From positions 1 through 54,736 of the forward strand of contig JAFLCE010000016.1 of the NCBI GenBank assembly GCA_017303655.1: a DNA stretch of 54,736 bases, read 5' to 3'. Shown in pieces: positions 25,640 to 34,111 of this stretch. A program made the position numbers and the translations under genes. The notes beneath the pieces were generated by a model. It did no database searches. It was not told the origin of the DNA and saw only the letters and a program-made list of their open reading frames with translations. Position 1 is the stretch's first letter. Every line of letters starts with the position of its first letter. The stretch comes from Anaerolineae bacterium. Its GTDB lineage: Bacteria; Chloroflexota; Anaerolineae; Anaerolineales; Villigracilaceae.

Positions 25640-26769
25640 AGAATCCTTGGATAGAAATTGTTCAATCACCCGATTTAAGCGATATCCCAACCCCTGGTAG
25701 CTCAAATTATCCCTGGCATGCTATGTTTGCCTGCCAATTAGGTGTTATGGATCACCAGTCTTGGGCAGGATTGCGTTGGGGTTTTAATGCTGGAATCCTC
25801 TTTGAGGAAGCACTTGAACGCCAAAGGCTTTTTCTTGAATCCCAACATTCTTATGATGTCGAACAAGGCTTGGAATTTTCGGCCATTCGGGCAATTGCTT
25901 TTCGATTTATCAATACTGATAGAGGATTGTCGATAGTTTTAATAGGCAAGGTTACAGCAAAGACAAAAGAGCAAGTTGAAGTTTTAGCATTTGATTATTT
26001 TCGTGAATTGACGTCTACTTTCCCTTATGATTACATCTTAGCTCCTGCAACAACTAGAGATAAATTCAATGAAGTTACTGGATTTGAGCTGTTTACAGAA
26101 AATGATGATTGTTTGGATGTGGTGCAGATCAAGCGTTGTGAAAACCCTATACCTGCAAATAGAAAATTGCCATTCATGCAAGGATTATGGCAGTCTGGTG
26201 GGCGATCTCATGAACAAATATGGCGGTCTCTGGTCTCAGCAAAACAAAGAATCATTTTTAATGTAATTCTGCGCCCAACAGTATTATATGATAACGACAT
26301 GGCGATTTATGCGAATCTTTCCTCTGAATTTGAAAATTACCAACCCGATAAAGAGAACGAAAAAGTTTTTCATCTTTACAAGGAATGGTATGAAAATTTC
26401 ATTGTGCGCAGGCTAACTCCATGGAAAAAATATTTTTACTTGCAGTTTCATATAGTTTCATCAGACGTGATAAATGAGAACCTCATTAGAAGTATAGGAA
26501 CAGTTCTTACTCAAAGTTTACAAATGCAAAATCCAAAGTCTCAGATATTACATGGCTACCAAATAGTGAGGCCGCCTTTAAAAAGAAGAAGAGAATGGGC
26601 AGAAAAAATCTATAATATGCACATTGTTTCTTGGGATAGCAAACTCCCGAATCCGAGGTTAAGTGAAATTGCCGATTTGGATGAGGTTTTTTCGGCGATA
26701 AGATTACCTTATTCTCCCCCGGGAAGCGAAACGCTTGGGTTTAAATACCTTCCGGTGGAGAATGAATAA
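25636..26769 (+). CDS. Unknown protein coupled to the SPFH gene
   Basis: 377 residues, not recognised with confidence. It is an alpha/beta protein with alternating strands such as AIAFRFINTDRGLSIVLIGKV and KYFYLQFHIVSSDV and a variable loop region. The order of strands and the segment SAKQRIIFNVILRPTVLYD recall the N-terminal part of HerA/VirB4-type ATPases, but there is no Walker A, so that similarity is weak. The ATG overlaps the stop of the SPFH gene (ATGA), implying stoichiometric production. It is possibly an SPFH-associated adaptor. Confidence 0.6.
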   Translation: MKNPWIEIVQSPDLSDIPTPGSSNYPWHAMFACQLGVMDHQSWAGLRWGFNAGILFEEALERQRLFLESQHSYDVEQGLEFSAIRAIAFRFINTDRGLSIVLIGKVTAKTKEQVEVLAFDYFRELTSTFPYDYILAPATTRDKFNEVTGFELFTENDDCLDVVQIKRCENPIPANRKLPFMQGLWQSGGRSHEQIWRSLVSAKQRIIFNVILRPTVLYDNDMAIYANLSSEFENYQPDKENEKVFHLYKEWYENFIVRRLTPWKKYFYLQFHIVSSDVINENLIRSIGTVLTQSLQMQNPKSQILHGYQIVRPPLKRRREWAEKIYNMHIVSWDSKLPNPRLSEIADLDEVFSAIRLPYSPPGSETLGFKYLPVENE

Positions 26770-26825
26770 AAGAGTGTACAGTATAAAATTTCCGCGTTAG
26801 TAACCGGTTAGTAGGATCCTTAATA

Positions 26826-27899
26826 ATGAATGGCATATTGATTTTGAGCGAAAATTTGCAAACTGCCCAAGAACTCGAGAAATGTATTCTTGGTTTTGGC
26901 AGTATTTTGGGAACAGAAATAAAAATCGCATTGACTATTGAAGAAGCATTGTCCTACACAAATTCAGCTGTTCAATCCAGATTTCCATTTACGATATTTC
27001 TAATGGATCAAGTTTTTGGACCCTGCAAAGACAGTATCCGAACAATGCAGGAACTTCTTGAGATAAGCCCCAATACCGATACTGTTATTATTAATGGCAT
27101 TGATGACTCAAACGAAAGAATACGCGCCTATGAAGCTGGAGCAAGGCGTTATTTATCGAAAAAGTCCGAGCTGAAGGAAATAGCCTTGGTTCTGAGGGAT
27201 ATGGTTCATATTCAGATAAGAAAAAAGGAGCTTGAGTCGAAATCGATAATTGCAGCGCAAACTTCTTGGGCGGCTGAGTTGGCGCATGAAATTAATCATG
27301 AGATTTATAAAATCCAATCTGCTGCATATTTGATTAAAAGCTCGACGTTGAAGGATTCAGATGTATTTGTCAATGCAGATATAATATGGGAAAGCGCCCA
27401 AAACCTTGCCAATGTTGGTCAGTATAGAGATCAAGCTCCGACGGTCTTTGAGGTTGACAAGGAAATCAGGAATATTCTGGGAGGGTTATGTGATAGAAAA
27501 AACATAACCCCGTTTTACTCCTTAGACGCCGCAGGATTCCAAATCGAAGTTAACAAGTTGGGTTTTCGTTACATTCTTAAGCAATTTATAGATAACGCTT
27601 CGTATGCTATGAGAGATCAGGATGAAAAAAAAATAAGTATAAGTACAAAAATTATTAATGGAGAGAGACTGGAAATTCGCTTTCAAGATTTTGGATCAGG
27701 AATCAAAGAGGATCTGCGGCAATTCATTTTTCAATGGCCAGTCACTACTAAAGAAAGAGGGGGGTATGGACTGTTGTTGGTACGTCAAGTTGTTGAGGAC
27801 ATGAAAGGTGAAATTTCCTTGGAACCTTTCATGGAGCATTATGGGGCTGAATTTGTAATCAAATTATCAATTTTGGTCACTGGGAAAAACAAAAAATAG
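26826..27899 (+). CDS. Receiver-like domain fused to a histidine kinase
   Basis: 357 residues. The N-terminal about 125 residues look like a response-regulator receiver (GILILSENLQTAQEL, FLMDQVF, RYLSKKSEL), but the first acidic pair is reduced to one Glu and the conserved Thr/Ser position reads NG, so phosphorylation there is doubtful. A kinase core follows: H-box AELAHEINHEI (about 156), N-box FIDNASYAM, G1 QDFGSGI and G2 GGYGLLLVRQVVEDMKG. It has no membrane helix, so it is cytoplasmic. The next gene, 14 bases downstream, begins with an intact receiver domain that is its obvious phosphotransfer partner. Confidence 0.85.
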   Translation: MNGILILSENLQTAQELEKCILGFGSILGTEIKIALTIEEALSYTNSAVQSRFPFTIFLMDQVFGPCKDSIRTMQELLEISPNTDTVIINGIDDSNERIRAYEAGARRYLSKKSELKEIALVLRDMVHIQIRKKELESKSIIAAQTSWAAELAHEINHEIYKIQSAAYLIKSSTLKDSDVFVNADIIWESAQNLANVGQYRDQAPTVFEVDKEIRNILGGLCDRKNITPFYSLDAAGFQIEVNKLGFRYILKQFIDNASYAMRDQDEKKISISTKIINGERLEIRFQDFGSGIKEDLRQFIFQWPVTTKERGGYGLLLVRQVVEDMKGEISLEPFMEHYGAEFVIKLSILVTGKNKK

Positions 27900-27913
27900 C
27901 ATGTTTAAGGAAA

Positions 27914-29569
27914 ATGTTTACTATGTTAGGTAGTGTTCGAGTTCTCGTTGTTGACAATGATCCGACTGCCCGGATGGTAACTCAATCGTTATTGTTAAAT
28001 TGGGGGTATGAACCTGTTGTGGCGATGGGGGCTGGAAACAAGTTGATAGCTGATGCCAAGGAAAAAGCACGAATCAAATGTTGTGTTCTTGCTTTGATAG
28101 ACATGCGGCTTTATGATGATGACGATAAGAATGATGATAGCGGTTTGAAACTGGCAGACGAGCTTGAAAAAAAGGTGCACTGCGTCATCCTTAGTGGGCA
28201 TAAAGATGAACAGGTTTTACTACGTGTGATACAGGAGCAGAAAAATATAAATTTTCTTCTCAAAAAGACGCCTACGGATATTCTTATGGAGGCGGTCGAA
28301 GTTGAGGCAAAAAAAATAAGTGCAATCAAACGCAATTTGCAATTTGACAACTTCTTTTTTTTGGATGAGATATCTCGAACTGCTTTGTGGAACTTGATTA
28401 AAGAATACCCTGATCAGGCGGTGGATGTGATTGCCAAATTATTCCCATTGGCAAAAACTTTGCGTGTAGAAAAAATGCATCCCCTCTCATCTCAAATGAC
28501 CTTTACTTCTGCTCCGCGGCCTACATCGATCATTTTTTACGTTTATGAAGACCAAAGATATGATCCTTATATAATCAAGATTGCCAGAACAGAAAAAATA
28601 CAGGAAGAATACGACCGATATAATAAGTATATTGTCGGTAAGGTTACTGAAAGATTTACAAGCCGATTAGTTAAGGCAGAATCCTTATGGGAGATTGGAA
28701 GTGCGGCTTACGCCTATCCGGGTGACGATAATGTTGTATCTTTTTCTGAGTTTTTTGAGGAAAAAACTGTCGAAGAGATAGAGGGATGTCTCAGGTTTTT
28801 CTTTATGAATGTCTGGTCGCGTCATTATATGCATGCGTATAATTATGAGAATGTATCTCTGTATAAGATTTACAAACAGGTTTGGGGAGATTGGTTCACA
28901 AAATGTATTAAAGCTTTTCCTGTTTCCAAACCTCTTGATATCAGTTTTGCTACCGGAGACTTGCAAACACCAGAACCTATTCAGTGGCTTCAGAGTAAAG
29001 TAGTTGAAAGCCCAAATGACATAAGTATTTTTTCTAAAATACGTATGGCGGTTACACATGGTGATTTGCATGGGGATAATTTGTTGGTTGATAGCAAGCA
29101 AAATCCATTGGTGATCGACTATGAGCGTTGTGGAGAAGGACATGCCTTACAGGATTTCATTGAATTGGAGGCAGATATAATCTCCCGATTAGGTGGACAT
29201 ACTCAAAGTCCATTCGAGTATATAAAGATGTTCATCTTCATATTGAAGCACAAGGCGCTTGGCACTTTTGATGATTTAGTGGAGTTTGAAACGACGGATA
29301 CTAAACGAATAAAAAAAACGCTTCAGGTGATTTCGGCACTACGCTCTCTTGCATTGACTTGTGTGGACATTCGTGATGCGCGTGAATATGTGTTCGGACT
29401 TCTTTTCAATATACTTTTTCGTGCCACTATATCGCACTATAAATTTCAGGATAAGGGACAGCATCAGGCTCTTGTGCTCGCAAGTATAGCCTGTCACCGG
29501 CTTGACCATTGGGATGAGCCATGGCCCCCGGTTGAATGGGATACGCATCTTCAAGTAGGAGAAATATAA
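27914..29569 (+). CDS. Receiver domain fused to an APH/choline-kinase-like kinase
   Basis: 551 residues. Residues about 5-135 form a receiver with the acidic pair (VVDNDPTAR), phospho-acceptor Asp (ALIDMRLY), Ser (ILSG) and Lys (LLKKT) all in place. The C-terminal half is an aminoglycoside-phosphotransferase-type kinase, with catalytic loop THGDLHGDNLLVD and metal-binding VIDYERC. The N-lobe is less clear (PYIIKIARTEKIQEEYDRY may hold the ATP Lys). Its substrate is unknown; in this context it may phosphorylate a protein or small metabolite when its receiver is phosphorylated by the upstream kinase (inference). An alternative start is three codons downstream (ATGTTAGG). The stop overlaps the next start (TAATG). 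Confidence 0.8.
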   Translation: MFTMLGSVRVLVVDNDPTARMVTQSLLLNWGYEPVVAMGAGNKLIADAKEKARIKCCVLALIDMRLYDDDDKNDDSGLKLADELEKKVHCVILSGHKDEQVLLRVIQEQKNINFLLKKTPTDILMEAVEVEAKKISAIKRNLQFDNFFFLDEISRTALWNLIKEYPDQAVDVIAKLFPLAKTLRVEKMHPLSSQMTFTSAPRPTSIIFYVYEDQRYDPYIIKIARTEKIQEEYDRYNKYIVGKVTERFTSRLVKAESLWEIGSAAYAYPGDDNVVSFSEFFEEKTVEEIEGCLRFFFMNVWSRHYMHAYNYENVSLYKIYKQVWGDWFTKCIKAFPVSKPLDISFATGDLQTPEPIQWLQSKVVESPNDISIFSKIRMAVTHGDLHGDNLLVDSKQNPLVIDYERCGEGHALQDFIELEADIISRLGGHTQSPFEYIKMFIFILKHKALGTFDDLVEFETTDTKRIKKTLQVISALRSLALTCVDIRDAREYVFGLLFNILFRATISHYKFQDKGQHQALVLASIACHRLDHWDEPWPPVEWDTHLQVGEI

Positions 29570-30639
29570 TGAATAATAGAAAAGAAAATTCTGGAGCTGA
29601 ACATCAATTAACCTACCGCCAAGAAATCCTATCCAGGTTTTTTGGGTTCGTACAAAATACCGACTCTTTTTATATGGTTGGTGCCGCTAGTATGGGAAAA
29701 ACCCGACTCCTGGATTTTCTCATGCGTGCTGACATTCAAGATCATTACCTTAAAGCGCAGTCTAAGAAAACATGGTTGGTGCGCGTGGATCTGAACCGCA
29801 TGCCGGTTGTAGATAATTGGGGATTCTATTTTTTTGAGCTGCTACTAAGTTCTATTATTCTTTGTTGCATCAGTCGTAAAGATATAGATCAAGACATTCT
29901 GAAAGAGCTTGTTGATATCGACTCCGAGTTGATTAAGAGCCGCGATGTGTTGTTTGCTCTTCGGTATTTTGAGTGGGGGGTTGGGAAAATCTGCCAGAAA
30001 TATGATGTGAAAATTTGTTTCCTTTTTGACGAGTTTGATGAGGCGTATCGCAAGATGCCTCACGAAATATTCGCGCAATTGCGTGCCATTCGTGACGCGA
30101 ATAAGAATTTCCTTATATATGCACTACTTTTAAGAAATCCCCCAAAAAAGATCAGAGCTGGAAATGATAATGAGAGTTTCTACGAATTGCTTTCACGGAA
30201 TGCGATTGGGATCGGTCCTTATAGTATGACGGATACCCTGAACATCATTCAAAACTTGGAAGAAGATTGGGGTATGCAGTTGACGCCCACTATCAAGGAA
30301 AAACTGGGGCAGGTAAGCGGTGGACATCCTGGAATCATCAAGGCATTGATGAGCCTTGTAAAGGACCCCGCGATTGCGAGTAGACTTGAAAACAATACGG
30401 ATTGGATACCTTGGTTTTGTAAGCAAGAGACTATTCTTGAGGAGTGCAGGAAGATCTGGCTGGGGCTGGATCAGGATGAACGTTTGACGTTGTTAGCGCC
30501 TTTTCGCGGTGAGAAATCTATTGACACCTCGGCGTTCAATTTGCTGGCTCTTAAAGGTATCCTAAAAGGAAATGGGATGTTCAGCCCATTCTTTGAGTAT
30601 TATCTCAAAAGCGGACTGGCGAAGACAGATGACGCGTAA
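29569..30639 (+). CDS. STAND-like ATPase, last gene of the island operon
   Basis: 356 residues. Walker A is VGAASMGKTRLL (about 38-46), Walker B is CFLFDEFDEAYRKM (about 150-158), and a GHP motif occurs in VSGGHPGIIKAL. This is a compact ATPase with a short helical C-terminus and no effector domain. It resembles the ATPase module of the larger proteins upstream but is not a close copy. The ATG at 29569 overlaps the previous stop and is preceded by AGGAGAAAT, so it is preferred over the earlier in-frame start at 29536. It ends one base before the convergent HD gene. Confidence 0.82.
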   Translation: MNNRKENSGAEHQLTYRQEILSRFFGFVQNTDSFYMVGAASMGKTRLLDFLMRADIQDHYLKAQSKKTWLVRVDLNRMPVVDNWGFYFFELLLSSIILCCISRKDIDQDILKELVDIDSELIKSRDVLFALRYFEWGVGKICQKYDVKICFLFDEFDEAYRKMPHEIFAQLRAIRDANKNFLIYALLLRNPPKKIRAGNDNESFYELLSRNAIGIGPYSMTDTLNIIQNLEEDWGMQLTPTIKEKLGQVSGGHPGIIKALMSLVKDPAIASRLENNTDWIPWFCKQETILEECRKIWLGLDQDERLTLLAPFRGEKSIDTSAFNLLALKGILKGNGMFSPFFEYYLKSGLAKTDDA

Positions 30640-30640
30640 T

Positions 30641-31204
30641 TTATTTTGGGTCAAGAACCCACTCAGCTTCAACATTCGTAGCCTTGTATTTCTTAACTTC
30701 ATTAATGAACCAGCCTAATTTGGCATAGTCCTTCCCTTTTGTGCAACCATCTATGATGATGAATAATAGAAAAAGATTCCAGTTTTTTATCGCCTGAAGT
30801 AAATTCTTGAATCGTTCGTTTTCGTATTGATCATTTTGCAAATACTCTTTCCATAATTCGTAATTCTCATCGTGATACTGAATCATGTTTAAAAGATCTG
30901 TATCCTCAATAAACTGGCTCGCATACTCCCTTGCAAGTGTCGCGTGGCTTGTGACCGACAATGCGGTTGTTGGATCATCAGTCTCCACCTTGAATAAATC
31001 GTGGACATGGATTATGAATTTTAGTTTCCAATAATCATCTTCATTGGGAACTCTTCCCATCTTTTTTAGAATTTCAAGATTATTTTCAAGATCTGCAATG
31101 TGTTGTTTAACCTTGCCTTCTGGGTGCCCAGGGCGTGGCTCACCATACTCAATATTTTTTTGATAGCGAGGGTCTGCCATAATTTTTTCGATAATTTCCT
31201 TCAT
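30641..31204 (-). CDS. HD-domain protein (probable metal-dependent phosphohydrolase)
   Basis: 187 residues. Likely HD residues are His in KVKQHIADLENNL, the HD pair in FIIHVHDLFKVE, a later His in IQYHDENYELW, and Asp in IIDGCTKGKD. The protein is small, with no fused nucleotide-recognition domain. It is convergent with the ten-gene operon, with its stop one base from the other. Nucleotide or phospho-signal hydrolysis would fit a conflict island, but no substrate is indicated. The ATG at 31204 has GAGG five bases upstream; a TTG start at 31228 is possible. Confidence 0.65.
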   Translation of the reverse strand: MKEIIEKIMADPRYQKNIEYGEPRPGHPEGKVKQHIADLENNLEILKKMGRVPNEDDYWKLKFIIHVHDLFKVETDDPTTALSVTSHATLAREYASQFIEDTDLLNMIQYHDENYELWKEYLQNDQYENERFKNLLQAIKNWNLFLLFIIIDGCTKGKDYAKLGWFINEVKKYKATNVEAEWVLDPK

Positions 31205-31366
31205 GTCTGCCTCGTAACTTGATTCCAAGTTTATGTTTCTAATGAGTAAAGTTTAGCATAAATGAAGGGTTCTATTTGTCGCTCGTCCCAAGCTTTTTTA
31301 ATTCCTAACCTTTAAAAATCATGTCGTATAATAAGCGGACAGTGGGGATAATCCCGCGAAAACCAT

Positions 31367-32149
31367 ATGACAACCACAACCCTCTCCATCCTCGAATCCC
31401 ACCTCTGGGAAGCCGCCAATATCCTACGCGGCTCGCCCGTTGACCGTACGGACTGGAAGAGTTACATACTTCCGTTGATGTTCTTCAAGCGGATCTGTGA
31501 TGTATGGGATGAAGAGTTTGAAGAAGCTGTCAAAACATACGGGGAAGACTTTGCCGACGAGCACCGTTTCCAGGTTCCAGAGGGATGTCATTGGAATGAT
31601 GTACGTGAACGACCATCCAATGTAGGGACTGCGTTGCAGAATGCCATGCGTGGAATTGAAGCCGCGAATCAGAAGCACCTGTATGGTGTCTTCGGCGATT
31701 CACAGTGGACAAACAAAGAACGCCTGCCTGACGCGCTCCTCAAAGACTTACTTGAACATTTCTCCAGTATCAACCTGGGAAACCAGCAAGTCAGCACGGA
31801 CATTATCGGCGATGGCTATGAATTCCTGATCAAGAAATTTGCGGACGCAACCAACAAGAAGGCGGGCGAGTTCTATACCCCGCGCAGTGTGGTTCGTCTG
31901 ATGGTGAATATCCTCAACCCGAAAGAAGGCGAGACAGTGTACGACCCTGCCTGCGGGACGGGCGGTATGCTGCTCGGTGCGGTCGAGCATGTGCGCGCCA
32001 AGGGCGGTGACCCGCGCCTGGGCATAAGGCGGCAACCCGTCTGTAGCGGACAGGCTGCACTTGAATACATCAACAATCACCCTGCCATTGTTTGCGATGA
32101 TTGGCTTCCACTCCAACGCCAGGCGAGAGAGTATATCCATCCGCTCTAA
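31367..32149 (+). pseudogene. hsdM: Type I restriction-modification methyltransferase HsdM, truncated
   Basis: The reading frame matches the HsdM N-terminus (LESHLWEAANILRGSPVDRTDWKSYILPLMFFKRICDVWDEE is split across its first helices) through GEFYTPRSVVRLMV and SAM motif I YDPACGTGGMLL at about residue 191. Homology stops near GGDPRL (about 32020). The remaining 43 codons are unrelated. The NPPF catalytic motif, the rest of HsdM, and hsdS and hsdR are absent. The breakpoint coincides with the edge of the nested replicon, so insertion plus deletion is the likely cause. The product should be inactive. Confidence 0.85.
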
Positions 32150-32967
32150 TACTTCCAGTTCTTGGGCATACTCTTGCGCCCGTCTGCACCTTTTAGGTGA
32201 ATCAAATACCCATTGCAGGCAAAGCGATTATCCTCGATGCGGCTTTTCAAGTAGCCGGAGAGTTCATCCGTGCTCTGGTAATTGGCAGCGACAATAGTCA
32301 GTGCCTCCTGCCGGACCGCACGTTGGTAGAGGAGGTCCATGAGTTGGAAAAATCGTTCCTTTGCCCAATCCGTTTGCCCGACCTTGTCCAACTCGTCGAT
32401 GGCAAGCACATCCAGGGATGACCACCATTCCATGCGCCGCACCAGTTCAGTCATCTTGTTTTCCCGTTCATCATAGGCGGTGCGGATGTTATCCAGCACG
32501 CTACTCAAGTTGGCATATGCCGCCCGCTTGCCGGCTCGCACTGCCGTTGCCACGGCAATTTTCAAGATCAAACTCTTGCCTTGTCCAAAACCGCCATATA
32601 GGAACACCAGACCATGTCCATCCTCAAAGGCTTTGCGTGTGGTTGCGCAAGCTTGGTCGGCTTGGTTGACTCCCTTCCGCACCAAATTCCAGTTCAAATT
32701 ACGGATCTCGTCGGCGGTCAATCCAATGCGTGGATCAAGGTTTCCCGAACGCAGATACGCAGCAATGCTACGTGACTGGGCATAGCGACAGCGTTCCACC
32801 TTGCCAAACTTTGGATGTTCAACCGGCACTTCGTAACGGACATACCCGATCCCACCGCAATCCGGGCAATTTGGAGAACAATCGCCATGCTGGATCGGTT
32901 GCGGAATATCTCCATCCTTGTCGGCATTCTGAATGCCTTCCGGGGTGAGGTCTGAAATATGGTTCAT
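32146..32967 (-). CDS. DnaC-like helicase loader ATPase
   Basis: 273 residues. An N-terminal zinc-binding-type motif (CSPNCPDCGG) and linker precede an AAA+ domain with Walker A YGGFGQGKSLIL and Walker B DVLAIDELDKVGQ, close to DnaC/DnaI/IstB-type proteins. These load the replicative helicase at an origin. It overlaps the upstream winged-helix gene by four bases (ATGA), so the pair is probably the origin-binding protein and its helicase loader. No IS21 transposase is adjacent, so an IstB role is unlikely. Confidence 0.85.
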   Translation of the reverse strand: MNHISDLTPEGIQNADKDGDIPQPIQHGDCSPNCPDCGGIGYVRYEVPVEHPKFGKVERCRYAQSRSIAAYLRSGNLDPRIGLTADEIRNLNWNLVRKGVNQADQACATTRKAFEDGHGLVFLYGGFGQGKSLILKIAVATAVRAGKRAAYANLSSVLDNIRTAYDERENKMTELVRRMEWWSSLDVLAIDELDKVGQTDWAKERFFQLMDLLYQRAVRQEALTIVAANYQSTDELSGYLKSRIEDNRFACNGYLIHLKGADGRKSMPKNWKY

Positions 32968-33869
32968 GCGTTATCTTTCCTTTCGATCAAGGTTGGGAGT
33001 TCTGCTTCCATGCGTTGGCGGATCGCCTCGTAATCCACTGCCGGCTCTGTGGTCGGCGCCGGCTTTGTGCTGCTTCGAGGTTTATTGCGCTGTTTGGGAA
33101 TTTGTCCCACTGCCGCCCATTCGGACAGCCAGCACAAATTGGTGGGACGGATCCCGCGTGCGTCGGCTTCGGCGGCAAACGGCTTCAAGGCTTGCGCTGC
33201 CGCTTGAGGCGAGTCATAGCGTTGAAGGTACTTGCCCAAGACACGCAATGCCACCATCCGCTGTTCGGAATTGGGCAGGGTCATGTGACCGGGACACACC
33301 AGCCGATACAAGGCTTCCGCGCGTTCTTCCGGCGATGGCTCATGTTTCTGTGTGCCGCCGGAAGGAGGAGTAGAAGAGTCACTGACGTTAATTAATTCAT
33401 TTAAGCGCACTATAGAAACAGGTGAAAAATCGGGACTCTGTTTTTCAGGTGAAAACTTTTCACCTGAAATTTTTTCATCTGTTTCCAATAGCGGTTTGAA
33501 CGCAGATGGGGGGGCGACTTCTCCGATTGCCAGTTTTGCCAGGGTCATTCGCGCCAGTGGCGACGACTGCTCACTGGCAGTAATGTCCACAAGGCTCATC
33601 CCGGTGATAACCTGATAGACCGACCCACTGCCTTTGCCCCTGCCGCCTTTTCCACGTGCCAGCCGGCGCAGTTCCCTGGATTTCTCCAAGTCCGCGATCA
33701 GATTCAAGATATTGCGTTCCGTTTGCCGGCACTTGATTGCCATCTGCTCGATACTCGGATGGCAATAGCCCCAGTCATCAGACCAGTCCGCCAATGCCAG
33801 CAACAGCAACAACGGCGTCCCACCTTTGCCGCTTCGCTTCCACACGCGGTTCGAGGTCTCCACGCTCAT
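32964..33869 (-). CDS. Winged-helix replication protein (phage O/RepA-like)
   Basis: 301 residues. The N-terminal about 100 residues form a helix-turn-helix unit (WGYCHPSIEQMAIKCRQTER, NLIADLEKSREL) typical of plasmid or phage initiators that need a DnaC partner. The middle is polar and low in structure, and the C-terminus is helical. The start at 33869 is set by the ATGA overlap with the small ORF upstream; a longer in-frame start at 33926 would overlap that ORF more deeply. An iteron array lies about 120 bases upstream and is its likely binding site. Confidence 0.72.
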   Translation of the reverse strand: MSVETSNRVWKRSGKGGTPLLLLLALADWSDDWGYCHPSIEQMAIKCRQTERNILNLIADLEKSRELRRLARGKGGRGKGSGSVYQVITGMSLVDITASEQSSPLARMTLAKLAIGEVAPPSAFKPLLETDEKISGEKFSPEKQSPDFSPVSIVRLNELINVSDSSTPPSGGTQKHEPSPEERAEALYRLVCPGHMTLPNSEQRMVALRVLGKYLQRYDSPQAAAQALKPFAAEADARGIRPTNLCWLSEWAAVGQIPKQRNKPRSSTKPAPTTEPAVDYEAIRQRMEAELPTLIERKDNA

Positions 33870-34111
33870 GCTTTCCTCCAGTTTTGGAAAGCCCACAGGA
33901 AGCCCGCTGACGGGCGATTTTTCCAAGATGGGTCACAGGTCATCTTGATGTCAGATCGCGGCGCACAGCCATTCCTATCAAGAGAAGGTATGCGGCAAAC
34001 TATGCGGATACAGTCGCGGCATGTATACGGCAAATATGCGGAGGCTATGCGGAACCGCATACCCAAAATCTTGACCCTGAAAAAATCATTCAGTTTTTCG
34101 CGGATGCTCAT
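33866..34111 (-). CDS. Small ORF bridging the partition and replication genes
   Basis: 81 residues, no family recognised. Support for it being translated is positional: its ATG overlaps the stop of the upstream gene and its TGA overlaps the ATG of the replication gene, both as ATGA. The sequence is basic with four Cys and several Arg. The iteron array (33989-34061) is inside it, so the reading frame may exist mainly to carry ribosomes across an origin, and its peptide could be unimportant. Confidence 0.5.
   Translation of the reverse strand: MSIREKLNDFFRVKILGMRFRIASAYLPYTCRDCIRIVCRIPSLDRNGCAPRSDIKMTCDPSWKNRPSAGFLWAFQNWRKA
33989..34061. repeat. Iteron array, probable replication origin
   Basis: Direct copies of TATGCGG at 33989, 34001, 34035 and 34046, with one-base and two-base variants at 34024 (TATACGG) and 34013 (GTCGCGG). 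An inverted copy CCGCATA ends the array at 34055-34061. Spacings are 12, 12, 11, 11 and 11 bases, that is, one helical turn, so all copies face the same side of the helix. Phased short iterons beside initiator and loader genes are typical of plasmid origins. Confidence 0.7.

Noticed and set aside
31748-32140. 130-codon minus-strand frame opposite hsdM
   Set aside because: Most of it is the reverse of well-conserved hsdM codons; only the first 40 codons lie in unique DNA and resemble nothing.
32146-32967. IstB of an IS21-type insertion sequence
   Set aside because: No IstA transposase or terminal repeats are nearby; the gene is coupled to a replication protein beside iterons, which fits a helicase loader.
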